Notes under the pieces: model-generated
What the model saw: the letters and a program-made list of their open reading frames with translations, nothing else
What the model was told of the DNA's origin: nothing
The model's database searches: none
Position numbers and translations under genes: made by a program
Origin: Leisingera sp. ANG-M7
GTDB lineage: Bacteria; Pseudomonadota; Alphaproteobacteria; Rhodobacterales; Rhodobacteraceae
Length of the DNA: 64,000 nucleotides
Reading direction: 5' to 3'
NCBI RefSeq assembly: GCF_000813965.1
Contig: NZ_JWLI01000006.1
Coordinates: 488,097 to 552,096 of the forward strand
In this document: in pieces, positions 21,100 to 31,853 of the stretch
Layout of the letters: each line of letters begins with the position of its first letter
Position numbering within the stretch: position 1 is the stretch's first letter

Positions 21100-22053
21100 A
21101 TGAAAGACCTGCAAAAATCTGCCGCCAACCTAGGCAAGTTCCAAGACGCCTTTGTGACGGCAGACGGTCAGCAGCGCGCCTCCGTGCCGCTCAGCCATCC
21201 GGAAACCCTTTGGTTCAATACCGGCACTCTTTGCAATATCGAATGCAGCAACTGCTACATTCTCAGTTCTCCGACAAATGACGCGCTGGTCTATCTGGCA
21301 GAAGCGGAAGTGCGGGACTACCTGGACCAGATTGCAGAGCGCAACTGGCCCATCCGGGAAATCGGCTTCACCGGCGGCGAGCCTTTCATGAACCCGGAAA
21401 TGATCCCGATGGCCCGCGCCGCGCTGGAACGCGGGTTTGAGGTGCTGATCCTGACCAACGCCATGCGCCCGATGATGCGCAAGACGGTCAAGGCGGGATT
21501 GCTGGCCCTGCGCGAAAACTACGGTGACAAGCTGACCCTGCGCATATCGGTTGACCATCACAGCGCCGAACTGCACGACAAAGAACGCGGTGCGGGCAGC
21601 TTTGCCAAGACCATCGAAGGCATGGAATGGCTGCGGGACAACGGTTTTGCAATGGCCGTGGCAGGCCGCACCGTCTGGGGCGAGAGCGAGGCCGAGGCCC
21701 GCGCGGGCTATGCCGCATTATTTGCCGAACACGGCTTTGCCATCGACGCACAGAACCCCGGCCAGACCGTGCTGTTCCCCGAAATGGACGAAACTGTCGA
21801 AGTCCCTGAAATCACAACCGCGTGCTGGGGCATCCTGAACAAGTCGCCTGACAGCGTGATGTGCGCCTCCTCCCGCATGGTGGTCAAACGTAGGGGTGCA
21901 GACGGTCCTGCAGTGCTGGCCTGCACCCTGCTGCCCTATGCACCGGAGTTCGAGATGGGCGCGACACTGGCCGAGGCCGAGCGCCCTGTGCAGCTGAACC
22001 ACCCCCATTGCGCCAAATTCTGCGTCCTTGGCGGTGCCAGCTGTTCGGCATAA
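21100..22053 (+). CDS. Radical SAM protein of unknown function
   Basis: A 317-residue radical SAM enzyme. The cluster-binding triad is Cys45-x3-Cys49-x2-Cys52 (TLCNIECSNCY). The GGE motif is present (GFTGGEPFMNPEM), with LRISVDHHSAELHD later. The C-terminus has several Cys (ACTLLP; HPHCAKFCVLGGASCSA) that may hold a second cluster, as in SPASM/twitch-type enzymes, though the spacing is short. The reaction is not identifiable from the sequence. It stands alone between the zwf unit and the caspase-like gene. Confidence 0.82.
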   Translation: MKDLQKSAANLGKFQDAFVTADGQQRASVPLSHPETLWFNTGTLCNIECSNCYILSSPTNDALVYLAEAEVRDYLDQIAERNWPIREIGFTGGEPFMNPEMIPMARAALERGFEVLILTNAMRPMMRKTVKAGLLALRENYGDKLTLRISVDHHSAELHDKERGAGSFAKTIEGMEWLRDNGFAMAVAGRTVWGESEAEARAGYAALFAEHGFAIDAQNPGQTVLFPEMDETVEVPEITTACWGILNKSPDSVMCASSRMVVKRRGADGPAVLACTLLPYAPEFEMGATLAEAERPVQLNHPHCAKFCVLGGASCSA

Positions 22054-22136
22054 GCGCGCACCCACAGGCAAAGCAGCTTTGACCTGACCGCGGCAGGATG
22101 GCACCATGATGCCATATTGTCTGCTAGGGTTCTGTC

Positions 22137-23690
22137 ATGCGTTTTCTGATTGCTCTGTTTCTGTGCCTTATTCCCATCGCGGCTTCAGCACAGAACCGGA
22201 TGGCCCTGGTCATTGGCAACAACAGCTATTCCGACGTTCCCGTTCTCGCCAAGGCCCGCGCAGACGCGCGGTCCATCGGCACCAAACTGAATGAGCTGGG
22301 ATTCACCGTCACTACTGCGCTGGACCAGGACCGCCGCGGACTGAACAAGAAAATCTCTGAATTCACCGCCCGTCTGGAACCCGGCGATGCGGCCTTTGTC
22401 TTCTTTGCCGGCCACGGGGTGGAAATTGACGGCGAGAACTACCTGCTGCCCACGGACATTGCGGCCCCCAGCGCTGGCGGCAGCGACTTTGTGAAATCCG
22501 AATCCATTGCCCTATCGGATCTTCTGGACCGCGTCCGCAAGACCGGCGCGCGCTCTGCCGTGGTGGTCATCGACGCCTGCCGCAACAACCCGTTTGAACT
22601 GGTCGAGGGCCGCAGCATCGGCACCACCCGCGGCCTTGGCCGGATTGCGGCACCGCAAGGCACGTTCGTGATCTTCTCCGCCGGCGCAGGCCAGCTGGCG
22701 CTGGACCGGCTGAACGAGGACGACACAGCGGAAAACTCGGTCTTCACCCGTGCGCTGCTGCCGCTCCTGTCGGAACCGGGGCTGGAGCTGCGCACGCTGG
22801 TTGCAGGGCTGCGGCGCGAGGTGCGCGATCTGGCGCTGACCGTCCAGCACCGCCAAGTGCCTGCTTATTATGATGAAATGCTAGGGGAATTCTATTTCAC
22901 GCAGGCCGCCTTGCCCGCCGAACCTGCGCCCTTGCCTGCAAACACAATGCAAACGGATTTTGAGGTCGCCCGTTCGATAGGAACCCAGCAGGCCCTCGAT
23001 AGCTTCCTGGAACGCTACACGGGCCGCGAGGACGAATATACCTACACAGTTGCCTTGCAGCTAAGGCAGGGGCTGGAAACCGAACAAGCGCAGGCGGAGC
23101 CACCTGCCCGGCAAACGCCCGAAACCCCTGACGTTCCGGTCATCCCCGACTCCAAGGCGGTGATGCGCGACACACAGGCAGCGCTGAACGAAATCGGCTG
23201 CCAGTCTGGCCGCCCCGACGGAATTGCCGGTCCGCGCACCCGCAGCGCCTTTGCTGCCTATCTGGCAGCGTCGGACAGCAATCTCGGCGCCGATGATCTG
23301 GGCACCGCACACGCGCTGGAAGAACTGCGCCAAAAGTCGGGGGAAATCTGCAAACCTGCGCCCAGAACTGCCTCCGCCCCGGCACCTGCCCCAACAAAAG
23401 CCGCTGCTCCGCTGGCAGGCGCCTGGAAGTTCAAGGCAACCTGCGCCCTGGTGGTCAAGGTCACGGGAAACGTCCACTACACCCATGCAGGCGGCAACAA
23501 ATACCACGGGCGGTTCAGCGATTCACTGGGTCAGAACGCCAACACTGAGGTCTTCCTGAACGGCCAGCAGATCAGCGGCACGGATTATTTTCCCGGCATC
23601 ACCGTCACCTGGCGCGGCCGTCTTGCCGCGGACGGGCGCAGTTTCACCTCCAGCGGCTCCACCGGCTGCGCGGTCTATGCCTGGCGCTGA
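22137..23690 (+). CDS. Secreted caspase-like (peptidase C14) protein with a peptidoglycan-binding-like domain
   Basis: A 517-residue exported protein. A Sec signal peptide (MRFLIALFLCLIPIAASA) is followed by a caspase p20-like domain, about 20-260, beginning RMALVIGNNSYSDVPVL, with the catalytic pair His93 (FFAGHGVEIDG) and Cys148 (VVVIDACRNNPF). A proline/alanine-rich linker follows, then a PG_binding_1-like segment at about 345-385 (TQAALNEIGCQSGRPDGIAG, RTRSAFAAYL). The last ~85 residues, after another Pro/Ala linker, form a separate beta-rich domain with two Cys. Bacterial proteins of this kind are metacaspase-like or orthocaspase-like peptidases, often specific for Arg/Lys; substrate unknown. 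A periplasmic location near the cell wall is inferred. Confidence 0.85.
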   Translation: MRFLIALFLCLIPIAASAQNRMALVIGNNSYSDVPVLAKARADARSIGTKLNELGFTVTTALDQDRRGLNKKISEFTARLEPGDAAFVFFAGHGVEIDGENYLLPTDIAAPSAGGSDFVKSESIALSDLLDRVRKTGARSAVVVIDACRNNPFELVEGRSIGTTRGLGRIAAPQGTFVIFSAGAGQLALDRLNEDDTAENSVFTRALLPLLSEPGLELRTLVAGLRREVRDLALTVQHRQVPAYYDEMLGEFYFTQAALPAEPAPLPANTMQTDFEVARSIGTQQALDSFLERYTGREDEYTYTVALQLRQGLETEQAQAEPPARQTPETPDVPVIPDSKAVMRDTQAALNEIGCQSGRPDGIAGPRTRSAFAAYLAASDSNLGADDLGTAHALEELRQKSGEICKPAPRTASAPAPAPTKAAAPLAGAWKFKATCALVVKVTGNVHYTHAGGNKYHGRFSDSLGQNANTEVFLNGQQISGTDYFPGITVTWRGRLAADGRSFTSSGSTGCAVYAWR

Positions 23691-23709
23691 TCCGGCTCAG
23701 TGGGTCTGG

Positions 23710-23979
23710 TCAGTGGATCTGGAACTCTCCGACCACGTTGCGCCATTCGCCGGGGCCGATCATCTTGCGGTGATTGAACCGCACCGAATGCAGCGGCCCT
23801 TCGATTTCGCGATGCCAGAATTCGATGAACTCAAACAGCCGCGGGTGGTCCGGCGCCAGGTCGTATTGCTGCCAGACAAACGTATTCAGAACATGGATAT
23901 GATCCGGCATGTGATAGGTGAATTCTGCCGTGGTCAGCCCGTATCCCTTGAGCATCAGCTCGGTTTCGCTGGTCTCCAT
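23710..23979 (-). CDS. Usg-family protein
   Basis: An 89-residue protein matching the Usg family named from the Caulobacter trp region: LMLKGYGLTTAEFTYHMPDH, FVWQQYDLAPDHPRLFEFI, and a C-terminal SVRFNHRKMIGPGEWRNV. Function is unknown. The ATG at 23979 is preceded by GGAGG, which decides the start over an ATG at 24042. It is divergent from gyrA. Here it is not beside trp genes. Confidence 0.85.
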   Translation of the reverse strand: METSETELMLKGYGLTTAEFTYHMPDHIHVLNTFVWQQYDLAPDHPRLFEFIEFWHREIEGPLHSVRFNHRKMIGPGEWRNVVGEFQIH

Positions 23980-24173
23980 CTCTAGCCTCCAATTCTTACC
24001 CCCTCTGATTGATGCTAGGCTGCAATTGGTTAATTTCCTCAAAAACAGTGCGTTACCGATGCGTGAACAGCAGGTTTCCAGCTTTCGGGGGCTGTGTGCT
24101 TGCGCCCCATATACGGTCTCTGATAGGGTGCGAACACAATATATAGACCCAGAAGAAAGAGCGGGCAGCCAAC

Positions 24174-26912
<2,739 letters not shown>

Positions 26913-26944
26913 GCCCCCTCTCAACCCATCCCATTGAAAACATT

Positions 26945-26974
26945 GAACGCCGTCCCGTTGCCGGGGCGGCGTTC
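26945..26974 (+). terminator. Hairpin after gyrA, no T tract
   Basis: GAACGCCGTCCC (26945-26956) and GGGGCGGCGTTC (26963-26974) form a 12-bp stem (one G-T wobble) with a 6-nt loop, 33 bases after the gyrA stop. It is a strong hairpin without a poly-T tail. Confidence 0.6.
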
Positions 26975-27050
26975 GCAGTGTTAACGGCCCCCTAACAGAT
27001 CTTAGGTATTGTTACGGCAAGTTCTGATTTCTCATGAAGGGAAGACCCCA

Positions 27051-27401
27051 ATGAACTTGTACCACTGCTCCATCGACCTGCATCACGAGGCCAAGGCGCT
27101 GAGTTTTGCCAGCGCGGTCGATCAATGGATGGGCTATCTGCAGGAACGCGGTGTGGTCCAGGGCTGGCGGCTGCTGCGCCGTAAGCTGGACATGGCCAGC
27201 GACAATTGCCGCGATTTCCTCCTGGAAATCGAATTCAAGGACATGACCCAGCTTGATCAGGCCTTCCGGGTTCTGGGCGAGCATGACGAGGAGGTTGAGA
27301 AGCTCTATTCCCACGTCAGGGCTTTGATCGCCACCGCGAACATCGGCCTTTACCGGCCCTTCCCGGATCCGGAACGGGCGGAGCGTATGGCGCTGATCTG
27401 A
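27051..27401 (+). CDS. Small conserved protein of unknown function (possibly DUF6614)
   Basis: A 116-residue soluble protein. It starts MNLYHCSIDLHHEAKALSFA, has a WMGYLQERGVVQGWRLLRRK segment and LLEIEFKDMTQLDQAF, with a helix-rich end (EVEKLYSHVRALIA). The pattern of strands and helices suggests a small ferredoxin-like alpha-beta dimer fold. I recall a Rhodobacteraceae family labelled DUF6614 with this start, but cannot verify it. The ATG at 27051 has GGGAAG upstream; a frame open from 27009 is less likely. It follows gyrA after 138 bases with a hairpin in between, so it probably has its own promoter. Confidence 0.75.
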   Translation: MNLYHCSIDLHHEAKALSFASAVDQWMGYLQERGVVQGWRLLRRKLDMASDNCRDFLLEIEFKDMTQLDQAFRVLGEHDEEVEKLYSHVRALIATANIGLYRPFPDPERAERMALI

Positions 27402-27413
27402 CGGGCAGATGCC

Positions 27414-27476
27414 TCAGACCAGGGTGGTTCCCAGCACGTAACTGGCAAAAATCAGGTAGGCGACGGCTGTATGCAT
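27414..27476 (-). CDS. Candidate 20-residue membrane peptide
   Basis: A short frame, ATG at 27476 to TGA at 27414, encodes 20 residues: MHTAVAYLIF at the start and ASYVLGTTLV at the end. It is wholly hydrophobic and could span the membrane once. GAGAG lies 7 bases before the ATG, a fair ribosome-binding site. It sits in the 194-base gap between the small unknown gene and the carboxypeptidase gene. No homology is known to me; the support is the ribosome-binding site, the uninterrupted hydrophobic pattern and the lack of another explanation for this gap. Confidence 0.4.
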   Translation of the reverse strand: MHTAVAYLIFASYVLGTTLV

Positions 27477-27523
27477 CAGATTACTCTCTTACTCACACCC
27501 CCAAGGATTAAGAGAATACTGTT

Positions 27524-27538
27524 AAAATGCGGCATTTT
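27524..27538. repeat. Short palindrome upstream of the candidate membrane peptide
   Basis: AAAATGC (27524-27530), one base, GCATTTT (27532-27538): a perfect 7-bp dyad, 48 bases upstream of the peptide start on the minus strand. It could be an operator for either neighbour. Function unknown. Confidence 0.35.
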
Positions 27539-27595
27539 CGGGGCAGCGGGATTTCCGCTGCCGCCAGAGGGCCTTAGCCGTAGTTCAAACCCGAT

Positions 27596-29065
27596 TCAGA
27601 GATCGTAGAGCAAGCTGAACTTCTCTTCGAGATAGGCCAGCAGAGGCGCGTGTCCCGGCTCCATGCCGGAGGCGTGCCTGATGGTTTCGCGCGGGCTGCG
27701 CAGGCCGCCGTGCTGCTGCAGGTTTTCCTTCAGCCACGCGGTGGCGCCGTCGGTGCTGCCCTCAGCCAGCTCTGCATCCAGTCCCGGCACATCCCGGCGC
27801 AGCGCCTGGTACAGGCAGCCGGCATAGACATTGCCCAACGTGTAGGTCGGGAAGTAACCGAACAGGCCCACCGACCAGTGCACATCCTGCAAACAGCCGT
27901 TCGACGGTTTGTCGACGGCATAACCGAAGTCCGCCTCGAACCGGTCGTTCCAAGCCGCTTCCAGATCCTTCACCGCCAGATCGCCGCTCATCAGCGCGCG
28001 CTCCAGGCCGAACCGCATCATGATATGGAGGTTGTATTGCAGCTCATCCGCTTCTGTCCGGATATAGCCCTTATGCACCGCATTCACGGCAGCATAGAAA
28101 GCATCCGCGTTCGCAACACCGAAATCGCCAAAGGCGTCCTTCATCTCCTCAAACAGCCAGCCGGTAAAGGCGCGGCTGCGGCCGATCTGGTTCTCGTAAA
28201 TCCGGCTCTGGCTTTCATGTACCCCCATCGACACGCCGCTGCCCAGCGGCGTCAGCAGGTAGTCGCGGCTGATGTTCTGCTCATAGGCCGCGTGGCCGAC
28301 CTCATGGATGGTGGAATAGAAACAGTTGAACGGATCAGTCTCGCTGGTCCGGGTGGTGATCCGCACGTCCAGTCCCGCGCCGGAACAGAACGGATGCACT
28401 GCCTTGTCGACCCGGCCATGGGACATGTCATAGCCGAACTGCCTGGCGAGCTTTCGGGTCAGCTTCATCTGCGCGGCTTCATCAAAGGTGCCGCTCACGC
28501 CCTTCGGCGCGGGTTTCTCCAGCACCTTGGCGCGCAGTTCCACCAGTCCGGGGCGCATGTTATCAAAGATCTCCGCGATTGCGGCCCCAGTCATGCCATG
28601 CTCATAGTCCTCGACCATGGCGTCATAGACATCACCGCCCGCCGCCAGCGCCAGTCCCTCCTCGCGTTTCAGCGCGACGACTTCCTCCAGCACCGGGACA
28701 AAGGCTGCCACATCCTCATCCGCCCGCGCCGCAGCCCATTGGCCCTGCGCGACAGAAGTCACCTGGGCGATCTTCTTGGCCAGATCGGCGGGCACCTTGA
28801 CGGTGCGCTCATAGCTGCGGCGGATTTCGCGCAACTGCGCCTCTCCTGCCTCATTGGGGGCAACCGCTTGCTCCAGCCACTCCGCCACCCGCGGATCGCT
28901 GCGGCGGGCGTGCAGCACCGCCTCCATCGCGGCCATCTCCTCGCCCCGCTGCGGCGCCGCCCCGCGCGGCATCATGGTTTCCTGATCCCAGCCCAGACGG
29001 CCCGCAATCTGCCCCAGCGCCTGGGTTTCGCGCTGGAAGGCCATCAATTCGTCAAATGCGCTCAT
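27596..29065 (-). CDS. Carboxypeptidase of family M32 (thermostable/Taq type)
   Basis: A 489-residue metallocarboxypeptidase. It begins with FDELMAFQRETQALGQIAGRLGWD, typical of M32. It has RITTRTSETDPFNCFYSTIH, the zinc motif HEVGH (in STIHEVGHAAYEQNI), GVHESQSRIYENQIGRS with the third zinc ligand Glu, and a long helix-rich end (FPTYTLGNVYAGCLYQALR). It removes single C-terminal residues from peptides in the cytosol. It follows ctaA by 3 bases on the minus strand, so the pair is likely co-transcribed although functionally unrelated. Confidence 0.95.
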   Translation of the reverse strand: MSAFDELMAFQRETQALGQIAGRLGWDQETMMPRGAAPQRGEEMAAMEAVLHARRSDPRVAEWLEQAVAPNEAGEAQLREIRRSYERTVKVPADLAKKIAQVTSVAQGQWAAARADEDVAAFVPVLEEVVALKREEGLALAAGGDVYDAMVEDYEHGMTGAAIAEIFDNMRPGLVELRAKVLEKPAPKGVSGTFDEAAQMKLTRKLARQFGYDMSHGRVDKAVHPFCSGAGLDVRITTRTSETDPFNCFYSTIHEVGHAAYEQNISRDYLLTPLGSGVSMGVHESQSRIYENQIGRSRAFTGWLFEEMKDAFGDFGVANADAFYAAVNAVHKGYIRTEADELQYNLHIMMRFGLERALMSGDLAVKDLEAAWNDRFEADFGYAVDKPSNGCLQDVHWSVGLFGYFPTYTLGNVYAGCLYQALRRDVPGLDAELAEGSTDGATAWLKENLQQHGGLRSPRETIRHASGMEPGHAPLLAYLEEKFSLLYDL

Positions 29066-29068
29066 AAT

Positions 29069-30214
29069 TCAATGATCCTTGATCGAGGTTGCAATGGGAT
29101 AGGCAGACAGGAACCGGGCACGCAGGATCAGCACCCAGACGCCCACAGCCACCAGCTGGTGGGTAATCGCGGCGTGCAGCGGCGCGGCGTATACCACGGT
29201 GATGATCCCCAGCAAAACTTGCACGGAGAGCGCCGCGAAAACGGCATTGAACGCGAAACGGGTCCGCGCATGGGCCGAGTTGCGTCCGCGCAGCCAGGCG
29301 ACCACAGCAAAGGCAAACAGCAGATAGCCTGCCACCCGGTGAATGAACTGCACCAGACCGGGGTTTTCAAAGAAGTTCTTCCACACCGGGTCGATCATGA
29401 AGGGTTTCGGCGGGATCACCTGCCCGCCCATCAGCGGCCAGTCGGTATAGGAGCGGCCCGCGTCAATCCCTGCGACCAGAGCGCCCAGCAAAATCTGCAG
29501 GAAGGCGAAGTGCATCAGTCCGGTGGACAGGCTGAACAGCTTTGCCTCCTTGGCGCGGCGCGCCTGCATCAGCTCGCGCTCCTCGCGGCCCAGCATCAGC
29601 ACATACCAGGCGATGAAGCCGAGGATTACGAACGCGAGCCCCAGATGCACGGCCAGCCGGTAGGAGGCCACCGCGGTCATCCCCTCGCCCTGCGTGACGC
29701 CAGAGGCCACCATCCACCAGCCGATGGCGCCCTGCACGCCGCCGAGGAGACCAGGCAGCAGCAACCGGCCGGTCCAGCCCGCCGGGATCTTGCGTGCGGC
29801 GAAGAAACCAAAGAACCCAACCGCCCAGACCACGCCGATGAAACGGCCCAGCTGGCGGTGGCCCCATTCCCACCAGTAGATCGATTTGAAATCAGACAGT
29901 TCCATCCACTGGTTCTGGATGCGCCACTGGTCGATTTCCTTGTACTTGTCGAACTCTGCCTGCCACTCGGCTTCCGACATCGGCGGGACAGCTCCAGTCA
30001 CGGGACGCCATTCGGTGATCGACAGGCCGCTGTCGGTCAGGCGCGTCAGCCCGCCCACAACGATCATCGCAACCACCAGCGCAAACAGCACCATCAGCCA
30101 GGCGCGGATCGCCTTGCGGGCGCCGCCGCGGCCTCGGTCGATCAGCCCTGGCTGGACCGCAGGCGCGTCTTTTTTCTCGCCCTCAACCTCTTCGAAAATG
30201 CTGCGCTTGCTCAT
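29069..30214 (-). CDS. ctaA: Heme A synthase (COX15/CtaA)
   Basis: A 381-residue polytopic membrane protein, about eight helices, that oxidises heme O to heme A for aa3 oxidase. Marks are VVGGLTRLTDSGLSITEWRP at the first helix with its conserved region, WEWGHRQLGRFIGVVW, GAIGWWMVASG with RLAVHLGLAF, and VQFIHRVAGYLL with the paired histidines. The N-terminal 60 residues include an acidic cytosolic leader. It precedes the carboxypeptidase by 3 bases. Confidence 0.95.
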   Translation of the reverse strand: MSKRSIFEEVEGEKKDAPAVQPGLIDRGRGGARKAIRAWLMVLFALVVAMIVVGGLTRLTDSGLSITEWRPVTGAVPPMSEAEWQAEFDKYKEIDQWRIQNQWMELSDFKSIYWWEWGHRQLGRFIGVVWAVGFFGFFAARKIPAGWTGRLLLPGLLGGVQGAIGWWMVASGVTQGEGMTAVASYRLAVHLGLAFVILGFIAWYVLMLGREERELMQARRAKEAKLFSLSTGLMHFAFLQILLGALVAGIDAGRSYTDWPLMGGQVIPPKPFMIDPVWKNFFENPGLVQFIHRVAGYLLFAFAVVAWLRGRNSAHARTRFAFNAVFAALSVQVLLGIITVVYAAPLHAAITHQLVAVGVWVLILRARFLSAYPIATSIKDH

Positions 30215-30274
30215 GCTTGCCTCTTTGTCTGTGGTGCCAAGCTAGGGGCGGGTTATTCAAAGGTCCAGAGCGGC

Positions 30275-31027
30275 TTACTCGCCGCCGCGCTCTTTCCAGC
30301 GGACCATCTGGCGCATGATCCCGTGCAGCATCTGCACGTCGCTGCGGGTCATCCGCATCCGGCTCCACAGGTTGCGCAGGTTGGTCTTCATGCCCTCGGC
30401 CTTTTCCGGCGGGAAGAAGAAGCCCGCCTCATCCAGCCGGTCCTCGTAGTGCTCCACCAGTTTCTCGACCTCGACACCAGTGGCCCATTCGCCCTTGCGG
30501 CCCAGATCAGTGGTTTCATGCAGCACTTCGCTGGACTGGCGCATCCATTCGTATCCGGTCAGCAGCACGCACTGGCCCAGGTTCAGCGAGGCGTAAAGCG
30601 GGTTTACCGGCACCGAGATAATGGCGTTGGCCTTGGCGATATCCTCGTTCTCAAGGCCCGCACGTTCGGGGCCGAACATCACAGCGACCTTCTCGCCCGC
30701 CGCGATCTTCTCGGCGGCAATCTGCATGGCGCGTTCAGGGCTGTAGACCGGCTTGGTCAGACCGCGCTGGCGGGCGGTGGTGGCAAAGACATAGGTGCAG
30801 TCGCCCAGCGCCTCCGGCACATCCGCACAAAGCTGCGCCTCGTCCAGCAGCCGCCCGGCACCAGAGGACATCGCCACCGCCTTGGGGTTCGGCCAGCCGT
30901 CGCGCGGCGCCACGATGCGCATCCGGTCAAGGCCGAAGTTCCACATCGCCCGCGCCGCGGCACCGATATTCTCGCCCATCTGCGGGCGGACAAGGACAAA
31001 GGCGGGCTGGGGCGTATCGGTGGGCAT
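30275..31027 (-). CDS. TrmH/SpoU-family RNA methyltransferase (TrmJ-like)
   Basis: A 250-residue SPOUT methyltransferase. It shows FVLVRPQMGENIGAAARAM (motif 1 region with the conserved Asn-Ile-Gly), VMFGPERAGLENEDIAKANA (motif 2) and VNPLYASLNLGQCVLL (motif 3), in the order expected for TrmJ, which 2'-O-methylates position 32 of tRNAs. The helical C-terminal extension (MRMTRSDVQMLHGIMRQMV) also fits TrmJ. The ATG at 31027 has GGAG upstream and gives the family-like start; an ATG at 31081 would add 18 unlike residues. Confidence 0.88.
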   Translation of the reverse strand: MPTDTPQPAFVLVRPQMGENIGAAARAMWNFGLDRMRIVAPRDGWPNPKAVAMSSGAGRLLDEAQLCADVPEALGDCTYVFATTARQRGLTKPVYSPERAMQIAAEKIAAGEKVAVMFGPERAGLENEDIAKANAIISVPVNPLYASLNLGQCVLLTGYEWMRQSSEVLHETTDLGRKGEWATGVEVEKLVEHYEDRLDEAGFFFPPEKAEGMKTNLRNLWSRMRMTRSDVQMLHGIMRQMVRWKERGGE

Positions 31028-31193
31028 CGTATTCTCCGGCAAAATCGGCACTGCTGTACTGCCCGCGCGGCTGCGGGGCAAGGTCCAGCGCGGGTTTGGG
31101 CTTCATTTACCGGGGCTTCACCGCCGCAAATCCTTGCGTCCTGCAAGAAATCGGCTAAACACCGTCCAATCGCCTGAACAATGGAGCACCGCC

Positions 31194-31826
31194 ATGGGAA
31201 GCCCTGCTGACGCACCGGAGCAGCCGCAGATCTATCTGATCTCCCCGCCGAGTTTCGAACTGGGCAAATTCCCCGGCCAGCTGGCGCGGGTGCTGGATGA
31301 GGTCGACGTAGCCTGCGTGCGCCTAGACATGGCGAGCCGCGATCAGGACACCCTCAGCCGCGCGGGCGATGCGCTGCGCGAAGTGACCATGGCGCGCGAC
31401 GTGGCGCTGGTGATCTCTGACCACCAGATCCTGGCGGAACGGCTGGGCCTGGACGGCGTGCATCTGACCGATGCGTCGAAATCCATCCGCACCGCGCGCA
31501 AGGCGCTGGGGCCGGATGCGATTGTCGGCTGTTTCTGCGGTGCCTCTCAGCATGACGGTATGGTTGCCGGCGAAGCGGGCGCGGATTACGTGAGTTTTGG
31601 TCCGGTGGGCACCTCCGGTCTGGGGGATGGCGCACAGGCAGAGGCGGATCTGTTTGAATGGTGGTCCAAGATGATCGAGGTTCCGGTGGTGGCCGAGGGC
31701 GGCCTGACTGAGGATCTGGTGCGCGGCATCGCACCCCATACCGATTTCTTTGGCATCGGCGATGAGATCTGGCACGCGGAAGACCCGCTGGCGGCGCTCA
31801 AGGTGCTGATGCGGGCGATGGGCTGA
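31194..31826 (+). CDS. Thiamine-phosphate synthase-like protein (ThiE/TenI family)
   Basis: A 210-residue TIM-barrel protein of the ThiE/TenI family. It has a region with LVISDHQILAERLGLDGVHLTD (the TIM-barrel strand that binds the pyrimidine), IVGCFCGASQHDGMVAGEAG, and ADYVSFGPVGTSG followed by PVVAEGGLTEDL, the phosphate-binding end. ThiE joins the pyrimidine and thiazole to make thiamine phosphate; TenI homologues are aromatase-like, so the exact role is open. The ATG at 31194 has GGAG 9 bases upstream. No thiamine riboswitch is seen in the 110 bases before it, and no other thi genes are nearby. Confidence 0.75.
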   Translation: MGSPADAPEQPQIYLISPPSFELGKFPGQLARVLDEVDVACVRLDMASRDQDTLSRAGDALREVTMARDVALVISDHQILAERLGLDGVHLTDASKSIRTARKALGPDAIVGCFCGASQHDGMVAGEAGADYVSFGPVGTSGLGDGAQAEADLFEWWSKMIEVPVVAEGGLTEDLVRGIAPHTDFFGIGDEIWHAEDPLAALKVLMRAMG

Positions 31827-31853
31827 CCTGCTCCTGAGCCATTTGGCAGGTGT

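Noticed and set aside
26981..26995. TTAA-N7-CTAA, a near match to the CtrA site, upstream of the small gene at 27051
   Set aside because: One half-site has a mismatch and nothing else supports control by CtrA.
27650..31177. A 1175-codon open frame on the plus strand
   Set aside because: It is antisense to the carboxypeptidase, ctaA and the TrmJ-like gene, and its translation is a low-complexity His/Arg/Gln-rich pattern typical of a GC-rich shadow frame.
31082..31193. Possible thiamine riboswitch before the ThiE-like gene
   Set aside because: No conserved thiamine-riboswitch core or long structured leader is visible in the 110 bases available.
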